Notes: generated from the letters alone by a model not told the origin. DNA of 64,000 bases from Phymorhynchus buccinoides (GCA_017654935.2 CM065690.1:9600906-9664905), one strand, 5' to 3'; shown: positions 59,301-62,205, numbered from the stretch's first letter. Numbers and translations: made by a program.

Positions 59301-61737
59301 TCTGAGGAAAATGAATAATGTATGTGCTGCATTGTTAGTACAGGAATGAACAGGCTCTCTGTTGTGTAGTCCTCTTCATAAGTCATAGGCTTCTGAGGAA
59401 AATGAATAATGTATGTGCTGCATTGTTAGTACAGGAATGAACAGGCTCTCTGTGTTGTGTAGTCCTCTTCATAAGTCATAGGCTTCTGAAGAAAATGAAT
59501 AATGTATGTGCTGCATTGTTAGTACAGGAATGAACAGGCTCTCTTTGTTGTGTAGTCCTCTTCATAAGTCATAGGCTTCTGAGGAAAGTGAATAATGTAT
59601 GTGCTGCATTGTTAGTATAGGAATGAACAGGCTCTCTGTGTTGTGTAGTCCTCTTCATAAGTCATAGGCTTCTTTCTTTATTGTCCACTGGCATTGTACA
59701 ACGCACATGGGAAACTTGTCTTCCAACGTGTAAAATAAGATGAGATATATCAAAATAAAAATATGGGTAAAGGTCAAGATGTGCAACCCCCCCCCCCCTA
59801 CCTATCTCGGTGAATTCTATTTTTCCGTTATTGCCTTTCTTACCATACATAAAGCTCTATTTTAGGAACATTTTTAGCTAATAACCTTTTTGGAATACTA
59901 ACCCTAACCCTAACCCTAGCCCTAACCCTAACCCTACCCCCCACCCTATAAGACGGAAAAACGCAACGAACCACAACTGTGACAAATCGCGGTGTACTGC
60001 AGTACATAGTGGGGGGTAGGGTTAGGTTTAGGGCTAGGGTTAGGGTTAGTATTCCAAAAAGGTTATTAGCTGAATATGTTCCTAAAATACAGCTTTATGT
60101 ATGGTAAGAAAGGCAAAAACGGAAAAATAGAATTAACCGAGAAATGCAGGGGGGGTGGCACATCTTTACCTTTGCCAAAATATGAAATACAAATAAAAAT
60201 CTTCCCCCTATTCCCTTTATTGGCTTTATATAAAAACACACAATGGCAGCAACAACGAAAAAGGATTCAATAAGAAATGCAACGCTAACCGCAGTTTTAA
60301 ATCTTAACGTTTTGATGTCATGATTCTGCCGTCCACGACGTATATATACGTCCTCTATAGCGCTTCAGTACTTGCCACCGACGTATATATACGTCGCCGC
60401 TAAGTAGCGATATTGCCTCGTTCAAATATTGCGCGGCAAGCCAGCGGCACATGCGTAAGTAGTAGGCGGCAGCGAAGGGGTTAATTCACATTAGGCCTTG
60501 TGCCCAGAAGATCCGCAATCGGCAAGTTCCATACGGAAACCCCACACACTTATCACACTTATAAGAACTAAGCGGATGGGATTACGGAGGGGTTTCCGCG
60601 TGTAGTGGGCACACTCTTTCATATTTCTTACTTCCTGATATGTTTGTGGATTGTGCATGTGTTTCTGTGCGGAACTTGCTTGTATATGTGTACACTGCCT
60701 AAGGCTTATGATGAATGTTTCTGAAAACTACATGTGCTTCTCACAAGGTGGGGTAATTGGATCGGGGTAATTAACGCACAGACAAAGTGGGCAATTGGAG
60801 TGTTTGCTGCACTAGCACAGGACATGTTTTAGTGCTGGTTGGGCTTTTGTTGTGTGGGATCTGACCACATGCCGTCACTCACCGATAATTACATCCCTTT
60901 GCTTCTCCCTGATATCCAAAAGTTCTATGGAAACGCAAAGAACAACAACCCTTTAGATCTGATGACATGCCGTCACTCACCGATAATTACATCCCTTTGC
61001 TTCTCCCTGATATCCAAAAGTTCTATGGAAATGCAAAGAACAACAACCCTTTAGATCTGACGACATGCCGTCACTCATCGATAATTACTCCCCTTTACAT
61101 CTCCCTGATATCCAAGAGTTCCAGGGAAATGCAAAGAACAACAACCATGAGAAACTCTGACGACATGCCGTCACTCAATAATTACAAATCCAAGAGTTCC
61201 AAAACATTTAGATCTGAACTCATCGATGCATCTCCCTGATATCCAAGAATGTGTCCCATTCTATAAGAGCACGATGGAACACATTGGTGTTTAGTGCACG
61301 CAGAGTGAAACCTGCACCTAACCATGACCTAAGCCACTGATGGTTTTATTATTTTCAAGCTTGTACGCTTGCAGGAGCCCTCAAGCAGACAGCACATTTG
61401 TCCACGGGAGGTAGTGCTCCTCCCCCCAAAGCACTGGCTTTTCAGAGAAGAGCGATGATTGAAGAGAGTTCAGAGTTTGATGATTGGAGTGATGAGAGTG
61501 GTGAGAGTGCTGCTTCCTCAACCTCTTCAGAAGGCGAAATGGCAGAAGATGGAGAAGAAGAAGAATCAGAGTCTGGAGAAGAAGAAGAAGAAGAAGAAGA
61601 ATCAGAGTCTGGAGAAGAAGAAGAAGAATCAGAGTATGGAGAAGAAGAAGGAGGCAAGGGGAAGGGGAGGAAGACAAAGCCACCCAGATTGGAGGAGATG
61701 GATTCTGACGAAGAAGCTGGAGCGTTTGAGTGCCTTG
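26092..61737 (+). CDS. PARP4: PARP4 (vault PARP) with embedded ubiquitin-like domain (28 exons, 3' end outside window)
   Basis: Mono-ADP-ribosyltransferase that in vertebrates is a component of the vault ribonucleoprotein particle. Twenty-eight exons join in phase into 1448 codons plus one base. Domain order: BRCT (about residues 1-105); linker; PARP regulatory helices (about 268-395); ART catalytic domain (about 426-600) with the H-Y-E triad kept in YHSS, GSGIYF and DDEYVVY; VIT domain (about 618-830); vWA domain (about 884-1060) with MIDAS DVSNS; the PARP4-typical region after vWA (to about 1234); a 76-residue ubiquitin-like domain (1242-1317); and an acidic Ser/Glu segment (1328-1448). The order up to the vWA and following region is that of human PARP4. 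The ubiquitin-like part is not present in human PARP4 as I know it. The MVP-binding C-terminus would lie right of the window. Confidence 0.95.
26228..26820. other. PARP4 intron 1, left part
   Basis: AT-rich intron with a poly-C run (about 26587-26614); nothing else recognised. Confidence 0.6.
26820..27098. repeat. 26-bp minisatellite, about 11 copies
   Basis: Unit ATAACCTCATTGCACATA(A/T)CCTCATT in PARP4 intron 1; the A and T variants alternate. Confidence 0.95.
27336..27534 (+). CDS. PARP4: PARP4 exon 2 (BRCT C-terminal half)
   Basis: 199 nt encode [40 protein letters not shown] and [18 protein letters not shown] is the Trp/aromatic-type end of a BRCT domain. The donor reads GTGCTC, a poor match, so the exact exon end is less certain, but joining exon 3 here keeps the frame. 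Confidence 0.88.
28187..28336. repeat. Interspersed element, left part
   Basis: CATACCCTGGCTAAAAGACT and GAGAACATTACATGTGTGAC match 45755-45910; it ends 30 bp before PARP4 exon 3. Confidence 0.75.
28366..28520 (+). CDS. PARP4: PARP4 exon 3 (linker)
   Basis: 155 nt encode a basic and Ser-rich linker followed by [12 protein letters not shown], matching the EVAKY block that precedes the WGR-like region of PARP4. Confidence 0.9.
28697..28741. repeat. Interstitial telomere-like repeats
   Basis: About 45 bp of CCCTAA-type hexamers with two variant units (CCCTAT, CCCTAG), in PARP4 intron 3. Confidence 0.9.
29332..29475 (+). CDS. PARP4: PARP4 exon 4
   Basis: 144 nt encode [20 protein letters not shown] and [14 protein letters not shown], fitting the region between BRCT and regulatory domain. 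The donor is GTTAGT. The exon end with its donor is imperfectly copied at 29636-29690. Confidence 0.87.
29515..29940. repeat. (CT)n and GT-rich microsatellites
   Basis: A CT tract to 29574, then long GT/GC-rich stretches, interrupted by the copied exon 4 end. Confidence 0.9.
29636..29690 (+). pseudogene. Imperfect copy of PARP4 exon 4 end
   Basis: ACTCCCACTTAGGAAAACTT and GGATGTGCTGGTTAATGG repeat the end of exon 4 and its donor with about one change in five, 165 bp downstream across CT and GT tracts. Confidence 0.7.
30002..30169 (+). CDS. PARP4: PARP4 exon 5
   Basis: 168 nt encode [20 protein letters not shown] and [15 protein letters not shown]. The acceptor is TATGCAG and the donor GTATTG. 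The homologous human part ends in a similar Lys-rich helix. Confidence 0.88.
30783..31006 (+). mobile_element. SINE-like repeat ending AGGACGTAAAACACCATTT
   Basis: Contains AGCAGTGCCATAGCCGACGA and CCTCCGGGCATTGCCTCCAG; near-identical copy at 53404-53609, tail-only copies at 55205-55372 and 55424-55552. Confidence 0.78.
31282..31419 (+). CDS. PARP4: PARP4 exon 6 (regulatory domain start)
   Basis: 138 nt encode [20 protein letters not shown] and [14 protein letters not shown], aligning with the PARP4 helical segment that has the Ile-Trp-x-Glu-Ala pattern. The human protein has about 30 more residues just before this; they are absent here or lie in an unrecognised small exon. Confidence 0.9.
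31612..32358. repeat. GAT-rich microsatellite region
   Basis: (GAT)n blocks at 31614-31650 and from 31890 to 32350. Long Asp- or Met-rich open frames here are repeat artefacts. Confidence 0.92.
32360..32442 (+). repeat. Copy of PARP4 exon 7 acceptor and exon start
   Basis: The acceptor GTGAACTGCAG and the next 20-odd bases of exon 7 occur twice, 83 bp apart, with GAT-rich sequence before each. The upstream copy runs into an in-frame TGA after a few codons, so the downstream one is taken as the exon. Confidence 0.85.
32443..32619 (+). CDS. PARP4: PARP4 exon 7 (regulatory helices)
   Basis: 177 nt encode [32 protein letters not shown] and SRKQDLCQ, matching the FYR.IPH...K.DLC pattern of the PARP regulatory domain. 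The acceptor lies at the end of a (GAT)n-rich stretch and is duplicated 83 bp upstream. Confidence 0.94.
32713..33056 (-). mobile_element. tRNA-derived SINE, near-complete
   Basis: From 33056 leftwards: a tRNA-like head, a body with GGGCACACGGGATCGCAGTT on the plus strand, a poly-G tract, then the tail with GAGAGCGTGTCGCAGCC. It lies in PARP4 intron 7. Confidence 0.8.
33097..33275. repeat. Fragment of CGTATTTT-type MITE and CA tract
   Basis: TTAGGCGCACCTCCCCAAAT and ACAAGGCGTATGGGTCTCAG match the 37.45-kb element; a CA microsatellite follows. Confidence 0.6.
33272..33507 (+). repeat. Duplicated intron end and acceptor before PARP4 exon 8
   Basis: About 105-130 bp ending in the acceptor GTGTGTGTAG, plus the first 26 bp of exon 8, occurs twice in tandem (acceptors at 33370 and 33507). 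The first copy breaks off after the codons for LIKDMISV. Confidence 0.9.
33508..33668 (+). CDS. PARP4: PARP4 exon 8
   Basis: 161 nt encode [30 protein letters not shown] and FKNVREDLM, matching LIRDM...KYRALRC of PARP4. Both edges are duplicated: an extra acceptor at 33370 and three further donor copies up to 34057. Confidence 0.94.
33713..34057 (+). repeat. Three tandem copies of PARP4 exon 8 3' end with donor
   Basis: Units of 124 bp (the first spacing is 141 bp) each contain the last 70-80 bp of exon 8 and a CTGTTGACAG/GTTGGT donor. Exon-like ends fall at 33809, 33933 and 34057, after the true one at 33668. Confidence 0.93.
34185..34430. repeat. CA- then GT-rich microsatellites
   Basis: ACACACA-rich sequence to 34370 followed by a GT tract; the two could pair as an imperfect hairpin in PARP4 intron 8. 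Confidence 0.9.
34678..34880. mobile_element. MITE with TTAACCCCTT-type ends (M3)
   Basis: Ends TTAACCCCTTCGATGCCAAG and GGCAGTGAAGAGGTTAATG; the body carries two GACGGATATTTCCGTGA/GACGGAGATATCCGTGA motifs. It ends about 35 bp before PARP4 exon 9. Confidence 0.65.
34915..35052 (+). CDS. PARP4: PARP4 exon 9 (ART domain, catalytic His)
   Basis: 138 nt encode [16 protein letters not shown] and [16 protein letters not shown]. The His of YHSS is the first member of the H-Y-E triad; the usual HGS is HSS here. The donor is GTCAGT. Confidence 0.93.
35103..35455 (-). mobile_element. SINE with the same tail but a different tRNA-like head
   Basis: The tail (CGGGTCGCTCCCGCCAGGAG, GAGCGTGTCGC) is shared with the family at 32.7 kb. 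The head on the minus strand reads TTGGTTAGTCGCCGGCTC and GGGGATTCAAACCCAG, an A/B-box pair of another tRNA type. It is in PARP4 intron 9. Confidence 0.7.
35461..35510. repeat. GT-rich tract
   Basis: GT/GC-rich microsatellite directly after a SINE head. Confidence 0.85.
35731..35829 (+). CDS. PARP4: PARP4 exon 10 (ART domain, catalytic Tyr)
   Basis: 99 nt encode [18 protein letters not shown] and [11 protein letters not shown], a close match to the RGLLLPKVV...LGSGIYF block. The Tyr of GIYF is the NAD-stacking residue of the triad. Confidence 0.95.
35905..36012. repeat. (CA)n microsatellite
   Basis: CA tract with interspersed CG in PARP4 intron 10. Confidence 0.93.
36298..36481 (+). CDS. 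PARP4: PARP4 exon 11 (ART domain)
   Basis: 184 nt encode [31 protein letters not shown] and [12 protein letters not shown], matching K.Y...R.LL..VALG.C and the GY.SVHG motif before the donor loop. Confidence 0.95.
36817..36970 (+). CDS. PARP4: PARP4 exon 12 (ART domain, catalytic Glu)
   Basis: 154 nt start with [20 protein letters not shown]; the Glu of DDEYVVY is the third triad residue. The acceptor is TGTTCCAG and the donor GTAGGT. Confidence 0.95.
37033..37374. repeat. Long inverted repeat (hairpin)
   Basis: Arms of about 115-125 bp: CTGACTATTGACCACTGCAA and GATCAGTATCCAAAAGGGCA on the left; TGCCCTTTTGGATACTGATC and TTGCAGTGGCCAATAGTCAG on the right. The loop (about 37150-37245) contains ACTAAATACTTC repeats also found in the elements at 41799 and 51929. 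Confidence 0.88.
37445..37619. mobile_element. Palindromic MITE, complete (CGTATTTTCCGGAC ends)
   Basis: Left ACCGTATTTTCCGGACAATA, right TATAGTCCGTAAAATACGGT, with AAGGCG/CGCCTT motifs inside. Fragments at 25774, 33097, 42890 and 48345. Confidence 0.85.
37620..37675 (+). pseudogene. Decayed fragment of PARP4 exon 13
   Basis: ATGAAGGCAGTCTAGTGGCT then GGACAGTGAAGCTGAATG follows the order of the GTGAAGGCCGGCCTGGTGGC region of exon 13, with a stop codon and indels. It adjoins a palindromic MITE. Confidence 0.6.
37733..37838 (+). pseudogene. Decayed copy of PARP4 exon 13
   Basis: Reads [20 protein letters not shown] and AQVQLRAS in the exon 13 frame, against [20 protein letters not shown] in the real exon 700 bp downstream. 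No proper acceptor or donor was seen. Confidence 0.8.
38041..38430. repeat. GT and GA microsatellites of PARP4 intron 12
   Basis: (GT)n at 38044-38070, about 32 GA units at 38257-38321, and a GT tract at 38392-38431 that ends next to the exon 13 acceptor. A short AAGTTCAAGTTCAAGT repeat is at 38073. Confidence 0.92.
38435..38562 (+). CDS. PARP4: PARP4 exon 13 (VIT domain start)
   Basis: 128 nt encode [20 protein letters not shown] and [14 protein letters not shown], the first strands of the vault inter-alpha-trypsin (VIT) domain. Decayed copies lie upstream at 37620 and 37733. Confidence 0.92.
38690..38888 (+). mobile_element. Interspersed repeat family B
   Basis: PARP4 intron 13 copy: GGAGACCAGTGAAAACTGAA, CCGGACACATACGTACCT, ending GAACGCGGAAGAATAAG. 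Confidence 0.75.
39144..39368 (+). CDS. PARP4: PARP4 exon 14 (VIT domain)
   Basis: 225 nt encode [37 protein letters not shown] and [17 protein letters not shown], the diagnostic VIT signature. A 1.6-kb, 35-bp minisatellite begins directly after the donor. Confidence 0.96.
39375..40990. repeat. 35-bp minisatellite, 1.6 kb
   Basis: Unit GTGCGGTATGGTACAGTATC plus GTGCAGTACAATACA, about 45 copies with deletions and variant edge units, beginning 6 bp after the PARP4 exon 14 donor. All or most frames are open on both strands, so very long predicted proteins over it are artefacts of composition. Confidence 0.96.
41018..41165. repeat. (CA)n and (AACAC)n microsatellites
   Basis: CA blocks alternating with AACAC repeats, following the 35-bp array. 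Confidence 0.95.
41306..41470 (+). CDS. PARP4: PARP4 exon 15 (VIT domain end)
   Basis: 165 nt start with [20 protein letters not shown] and continue TYVAEL...RLPGSVAPW, nearly identical in pattern to the vertebrate VIT end. The donor is GTCGGT. Confidence 0.96.
41799..41917. mobile_element. Short MITE with CATGGGAATTGTC ends
   Basis: CATGGGAATTGTCCGCGAAT left, CTGACAATTCCCATGCCTGG right, and two ACTAAATACTTC motifs inside; a relative lies at 51929-52077. Confidence 0.82.
42044..42157 (+). CDS. PARP4: PARP4 exon 16
   Basis: 114 nt encode [20 protein letters not shown] between VIT and vWA, matching the conserved E-M-P segment. The acceptor is TTCTTGCAG and the donor GTGAGC. Confidence 0.92.
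42890..43004. repeat. Diverged fragment of the CGTATTTT MITE
   Basis: GTATAAGGCGATGCTTTTTA and ATATCACCTTATATTCGGAA fit the element loosely. Confidence 0.45.
43024..43085 (+). pseudogene. Copy of PARP4 exon 17 acceptor and start (distal)
   Basis: CTGCTTAGTAATGTCTGTTG, then GAACGGCGTCCAAGGC and GGGAGGGGAGGACAAC, repeat the exon 17 start but lack the AG acceptor and diverge into the 14-bp minisatellite. Confidence 0.8.
43045..44030. repeat. 14-bp minisatellite, about 60 copies
   Basis: Unit CAACTGTCAATG(G/T)A, with G and T variants intermixed, from the distal exon 17 copy to 16 bp before the real exon 17. Frames over it ([10 protein letters not shown] type) are artefacts. Confidence 0.96.
43933..43999 (+). 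pseudogene. Copy of PARP4 exon 17 acceptor and start (proximal)
   Basis: Starting TCCTGCTTAATGTCTGCCAG, this is identical to the true exon 17 start through the GGGAGGGGAGGACA codons, then joins the CAACTGTCAATG minisatellite. It has a usable acceptor 100 bp before the real one. A shorter trace with the same TCCTGCTTAATGTCTG block lies at 43707. Confidence 0.88.
44039..44176 (+). CDS. PARP4: PARP4 exon 17
   Basis: 138 nt encode [20 protein letters not shown] and [12 protein letters not shown], matching the CKAV...PRMWVE.HP block. The acceptor and first 40-50 bp of the exon are copied upstream within a 14-bp minisatellite. Confidence 0.94.
44200..44345 (-). mobile_element. SINE tail fragment
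   Basis: Shares GTCACAGAGGCGTCTCTGTG and GGAGAGCACGTCGCAGCC with the 32.7-kb SINE; the tRNA-like head is missing. PARP4 intron 17. Confidence 0.75.
44455..45230 (+). mobile_element. Penelope-like element remnant with GIY-YIG domain
   Basis: Broken frames read [15 protein letters not shown], then [40 protein letters not shown] and [16 protein letters not shown]. This is the C-terminal GIY-YIG endonuclease region of Penelope-like retroelements (pattern Y-I-G-E-T-G-R...R..EH...EAI.I....P.LNRD.G). Stops are frequent; it is a dead fragment in PARP4 intron 17. Confidence 0.82.
45490..45676 (+). CDS. PARP4: PARP4 exon 18 (vWA domain, MIDAS)
   Basis: 187 nt encode [29 protein letters not shown] and [14 protein letters not shown] is the DxSxS metal-ion-dependent adhesion site of a vWA domain. 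Confidence 0.95.
45755..46057. mobile_element. Interspersed element with CCCTGGCTTAA / TTAAGCCAAGG ends
   Basis: GTACCCTGGCTTAAAGACTC left, CAGCATTAAGCCAAGGCG right. A left-end copy is at 28187 and a right-end copy at 21466. It splits a GTGTGATTGCTTTG repeat. Confidence 0.75.
46058..46695. repeat. 27-bp minisatellite of PARP4 intron 18
   Basis: Unit GTGTGATTGCTTTGTTGGTG plus TGTTTGA with deletion variants, over 20 copies. The intron sequence right after the exon 18 donor (GAGTGCGATTGCTTTGTTCA) looks like a founding unit. Confidence 0.94.
46811..46884 (+). CDS. PARP4: PARP4 exon 19 (vWA)
   Basis: 74 nt encode [20 protein letters not shown] and EKFIK, continuing FGT-xYKELF of vWA. The acceptor is TTCTCCAG and the donor GTATGT. 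Confidence 0.93.
46886..48340. other. PARP4 intron 19, left part
   Basis: No recognised gene. GGTTGTCAGTACAGACAAAC at 47385 and AGGGTTGTCAGTATCTGCAT at 47986 may mark an element, but I could not find inverted ends. Confidence 0.4.
48345..48745. mobile_element. CGTATTTT-type MITE split by an M1 MITE
   Basis: CGGTGCATCATATTATAAGG left half; ATAATAAGGCGCAGGAGTCT and GTCTGTAAAATACGGTATTT right half; M1 sits in between at TTAA. The right end lies 30 bp before PARP4 exon 20. Confidence 0.8.
48428..48673. mobile_element. Palindromic MITE family M1, nested
   Basis: Complete copy in reverse orientation, splitting a second MITE (family with CGTATTTT ends) at 48345-48745 in PARP4 intron 19. Confidence 0.83.
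48775..48965 (+). CDS. PARP4: PARP4 exon 20 (vWA)
   Basis: 191 nt encode [28 protein letters not shown] and RIFTFGVG. The MGNT threonine and the SDGH aspartate complete the MIDAS set. Confidence 0.94.
49108..49260. repeat. Two copies of a short retroposon end
   Basis: TCAGATGGAACATTGAATAA occurs at about 49141 and 49213, each preceded by TCAAGTCAAGTC or TCAAAGTCAAAG repeats and a T-rich run. Confidence 0.7.
49400..49651 (+). mobile_element. Interspersed repeat family B abutting an acceptor
   Basis: The most complete copy. It ends in (GAA)n directly before the CTGCTTTTCTTTTCAG acceptor of PARP4 exon 21. Confidence 0.8.
49667..49937 (+). CDS. PARP4: PARP4 exon 21
   Basis: 271 nt encode [34 protein letters not shown] and [14 protein letters not shown], matching PARP4 after vWA (...R.L....VYGF.P.CT). 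The acceptor lies directly after the (GAA)n tail of an interspersed repeat. Confidence 0.94.
50258..50479. mobile_element. MITE with AGGGCTCCCAGGG ends
   Basis: TCAGGGCTCCCAGGGACCCC left, ACGATTGGGAGCCCTGGTCA right; inner GGACCCTCT motifs. PARP4 intron 21. Confidence 0.72.
50862..51230. repeat. GT-rich microsatellite region
   Basis: Long GT runs with GC interruptions; all predicted Cys/Val-rich or His/Thr-rich frames here are artefacts. Confidence 0.95.
51282..51362 (+). CDS. PARP4: PARP4 exon 22
   Basis: 81 nt encode [20 protein letters not shown] and LAVTSGL, matching the MVSTTELQ...TG segment. The donor is GTGAGT. Confidence 0.9.
51492..51590 (+). mobile_element. SINE tail fragment, opposite orientation
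   Basis: The tail of the same SINE family in reverse (GCGACGCGCTCTCCAGGTGG, then ATGCCTCTGTGACTATAAAG), in PARP4 intron 22. Confidence 0.72.
51600..51760 (-). repeat. Interspersed repeat family C
   Basis: Reversed copy; the minus strand reads GATTCTGCGACCTGAACG and GTGGCTGCGAATTGGGATTC. It begins after a poly-T tract. Confidence 0.7.
51929..52077. mobile_element. Short MITE with CATGGGAATTGTC ends
   Basis: Same ends as at 41.8 kb with a poly-G tract inside, PARP4 intron 22. Confidence 0.82.
52136..52367. mobile_element. Palindromic MITE family M1
   Basis: Diverged copy in PARP4 intron 22; ends TTTAACCCTTTCACTGCCAA and GGCGGCGAAAGGGTTAA. Confidence 0.8.
52370..53160. other. PARP4 intron 22, right part
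   Basis: A (GATGAT)n stretch at 52545-52612 and AT-rich DNA; no gene seen. Confidence 0.55.
53162..53242 (+). CDS. PARP4: PARP4 exon 23
   Basis: 81 nt encode [20 protein letters not shown] and DDRTRHE, matching the H.LAARALI.D.E.G.L block. The acceptor is CTGCGCAG and the donor GTATGG. Confidence 0.92.
53404..53609 (+). mobile_element. SINE-like repeat ending AGGACGTAAAACACCATTT
   Basis: Near-identical to 30783-31006 (AGCGGTGCCATAGCCGATGA...GGTTACCGCTACACC), in PARP4 intron 23. Confidence 0.8.
53695..53885 (+). repeat. Interspersed repeat (AT-rich, TGAATAAAATAACGTCAC end)
   Basis: Shares TTGCTGTTTGCTGTTTTCTT and GATAAAGGCGCATTCGCC in reverse with 11.0-11.16 kb. Confidence 0.75.
53995..54186. 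mobile_element. MITE family M4
   Basis: AATAAGGCCGTGTACACATA at the left and GTACTGTGTACTAGGCTTAA at the right; the interior is itself palindromic around AAGTAAAAGGAACAAGG. Confidence 0.75.
54375..54571. mobile_element. MITE family M4
   Basis: AAGGCCGGGTTCACATTAGA left, GCGTGTACACGGCCTAAG right; shares GTTTACGCATATAGGGGAAA with the 8.05-kb copy in reverse. Confidence 0.8.
54684..54785 (+). CDS. PARP4: PARP4 exon 24
   Basis: 102 nt encode [20 protein letters not shown] and [14 protein letters not shown], the strongly conserved [16 protein letters not shown] motif shared by VIT/vWA proteins. Confidence 0.96.
55205..55372 (+). mobile_element. SINE-like repeat, tail fragment
   Basis: ATTCGGGACTTTCCTGGAGT, GCCTCCGGGCATTGTCTCCA and CGGAGGACGTTAAACGG; diverged relative of the 30.8-kb repeat. 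Confidence 0.7.
55424..55552 (+). mobile_element. SINE-like repeat, tail fragment (second)
   Basis: TTTGGGACTTTCCTGGTATT and CCGGAGGACGTTAGTCGG, ending 55 bp before PARP4 exon 25. Confidence 0.68.
55610..55702 (+). CDS. PARP4: PARP4 exon 25
   Basis: 93 nt encode [16 protein letters not shown], fitting the VD.LPYM.W segment at the end of the conserved region. The first donor (55702) is used because reading on meets a stop within about 15 codons. Four further copies of the exon end follow. Confidence 0.9.
55744..56055 (+). repeat. Four tandem copies of PARP4 exon 25 3' end with donor
   Basis: Copies of the last 45-50 bp of exon 25 plus the GTCAGT donor and a (CTGT)n tract end at 55794, 55878, 55960 and 56055, after the true end at 55702. 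The third lacks 4 bp. The last has a different end (WPQPEQ instead of WPE), closer to the Q-rich vertebrate sequence, so it may hold the ancestral exon end. Confidence 0.92.
56085..56352 (-). mobile_element. SINE, head-truncated
   Basis: Body and tail of the 32.7-kb family (GTCACAGAGGCGTCTGTGTG; GGGCACACGGGACCTCGG; CGTCTCATCCGAAAGACT) without the tRNA-like head, directly after the exon 25 repeat array. Confidence 0.78.
56380..56560. repeat. CT-rich tandem repeat
   Basis: Units with CCCTTCCTTACACCCATCCT and TCTTTTCGTTTT repeated four times with variable lengths. Confidence 0.85.
56565..56720 (+). pseudogene. Possible further decayed copies of PARP4 exon 25 end
   Basis: GAAATGTTGAAGTACATTGT followed by GTGGCCAGAGCTGGAACAAG resembles the [12 protein letters not shown] unit, and AGAGTGTGTGGACATCTTCA at 56687 resembles TESVDIL. 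Similarity is partial. Confidence 0.5.
57074..57120. repeat. Poly-C tracts
   Basis: C runs broken by single T, 70 bp upstream of the ubiquitin-like exon; a sequencing-unstable stretch. Confidence 0.93.
57189..57432 (+). CDS. PARP4: PARP4 exon 26 (ubiquitin-like domain)
   Basis: 244 nt encode [19 protein letters not shown] and then a full ubiquitin fold with [31 protein letters not shown] and VLRLRG. Together with the first codons of exon 27 it aligns to ubiquitin over exactly 76 positions without a gap. K6, K11 and K27 are kept; positions 33 and 48 are Arg, 29 is Gln and 63 is Asp. The L8, V44, H68, V70 surface is kept. It is preceded by exon 25 and followed by exon 27 in phase, so it is read as part of PARP4 rather than a separate gene: there is no ATG at ubiquitin Met1. 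Confidence 0.9.
57455..58205. repeat. 24-bp minisatellite, about 30 copies
   Basis: Unit CTGTCTTTCCTGCCTCTTTTGAGA directly downstream of the ubiquitin-like exon. Because 24 is a multiple of three, the frame of the ubiquitin-like exon stays open into it for about 170 codons. Confidence 0.95.
58385..58440. repeat. End fragment of an M-type MITE
   Basis: TAGCCCCTTCGCCGCCAGCC resembles the left end of M1 to M3; no matching right end was found nearby. Confidence 0.4.
58780..58815 (+). CDS. PARP4: PARP4 exon 27 (Gly-Gly mini-exon)
   Basis: A 36-nt exon after TTGGTCCAG completes the codon split at exon 26 to give LRLRGG followed by [10 protein letters not shown]. It ends in phase 1 before GTGAGT and joins exon 28 in frame. 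It is too short for gene finders relying on length; its support is the exact restoration of the ubiquitin Gly-Gly end. Confidence 0.78.
58845..59672. repeat. 93-bp tandem repeat, about 9 copies
   Basis: Unit CTTCTGAGGAAAATGAATAA, TGTATGTGCTGCATTGTTAG, TACAGGAATGAACAGGCTCT, CTTTGTTGTGTAGTCCTCTT, CATAAGTCATAGG, starting 30 bp after the exon 27 donor. Confidence 0.95.
59758..60185. mobile_element. Large palindrome with telomere-like repeats in both arms
   Basis: Left arm 59758-59945 and right arm about 60010-60185 are nearly perfect inverted copies (left TCTTACCATACATAAAGCTC and AGCTAATAACCTTTTTGGAA; right TTCCAAAAAGGTTATTAGCT and AGCTTTATGTATGGTAAGAA). Each arm ends towards the centre in CCCTAA/TTAGGG-type repeats. 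The loop is about 65 bp. A MITE-like element is the simplest reading. Confidence 0.9.
60310..60485. mobile_element. MITE-like element with ACGTATATATACGT palindromes
   Basis: Two GACGTATATATACGTC palindromes and a GGCAGCGAAGGGGTTAATTC end similar to M1-M3. PARP4 intron 27. Confidence 0.55.
60483..60706. mobile_element. MITE family M4
   Basis: ATTCACATTAGGCCTTGTGC left and GTGTACACTGCCTAAGGC right, with GGGTTTCCGCGTGTAGTG inside. Confidence 0.7.
60855..61240. repeat. 115-bp tandem repeat, three to four copies
   Basis: Unit with GACATGCCGTCACTCACCGA, TAATTACATCCCTTTGCTTC and TGATATCCAAAAGTTCTATG; the last copies are shortened. Confidence 0.92.
61375..61737 (+). CDS. PARP4: PARP4 exon 28 (acidic Ser/Glu-rich)
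   Basis: 363 nt after GCTTGCAG stay open in the phase set by exon 27. They encode a short basic stretch, [20 protein letters not shown], runs of Glu with SESGEEE repeats, and [18 protein letters not shown]; the donor is GTAAGC. The Glu runs come from GAAGAAGAA microsatellite-like DNA. No domain is recognised; it is probably a disordered, CK2-phosphorylatable linker. That it belongs to the same transcript is inferred from phase. Confidence 0.75.
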
Positions 61738-61794
61738 GTAAGCTTGAGCATGTTGTCAGTTTGTCCCTGGTTTTGCTATGTTTTCCTGTGTTGA

Positions 61795-62205
61795 GGCACT
61801 TTTCGCATCAAAGAGACACCGTTGTTGGTTTGCCTGTCAGTATCTGTTTGTTTGTCAAAGAGACACCGTTGTTGGTTTGCCTGTCAGTATCTCTGTTTGT
61901 TTGTCAAAGAGACACCGTTGTTGGTTTGCCTGTCAGTATCTCTGTTTGTTTGTTAAAGAGACACCGTTGTTGGTTTGCCTGTCAGTATCTCTGTTTGTTT
62001 GTCAAAGAGACACCGTTGTTGGTTTGCCTGTCAGTATCTCTGTTTGTTTGTTAAAGAGACACCGTTGTTGGTTTGCCTGTCAGTATCTCTGTTTGTTTGT
62101 TAAAGAGACACCGTTGTTGGTTTGCCTGTCAGTATCTGTTTGTTTGTTAAAGAGACACCGTTGTTGGCTTTCCTGTCAGTATCTCTGTTTGTTTGTGGAA
62201 ACACC
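61795..62205. repeat. About 51-bp minisatellite (first block)
   Basis: Unit AAAGAGACACCGTTGTTGGT plus TTGCCTGTCAGTATCTCTGT and TTGTTTGT, eight copies, starting 60 bp after the exon 28 donor. Confidence 0.95.
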
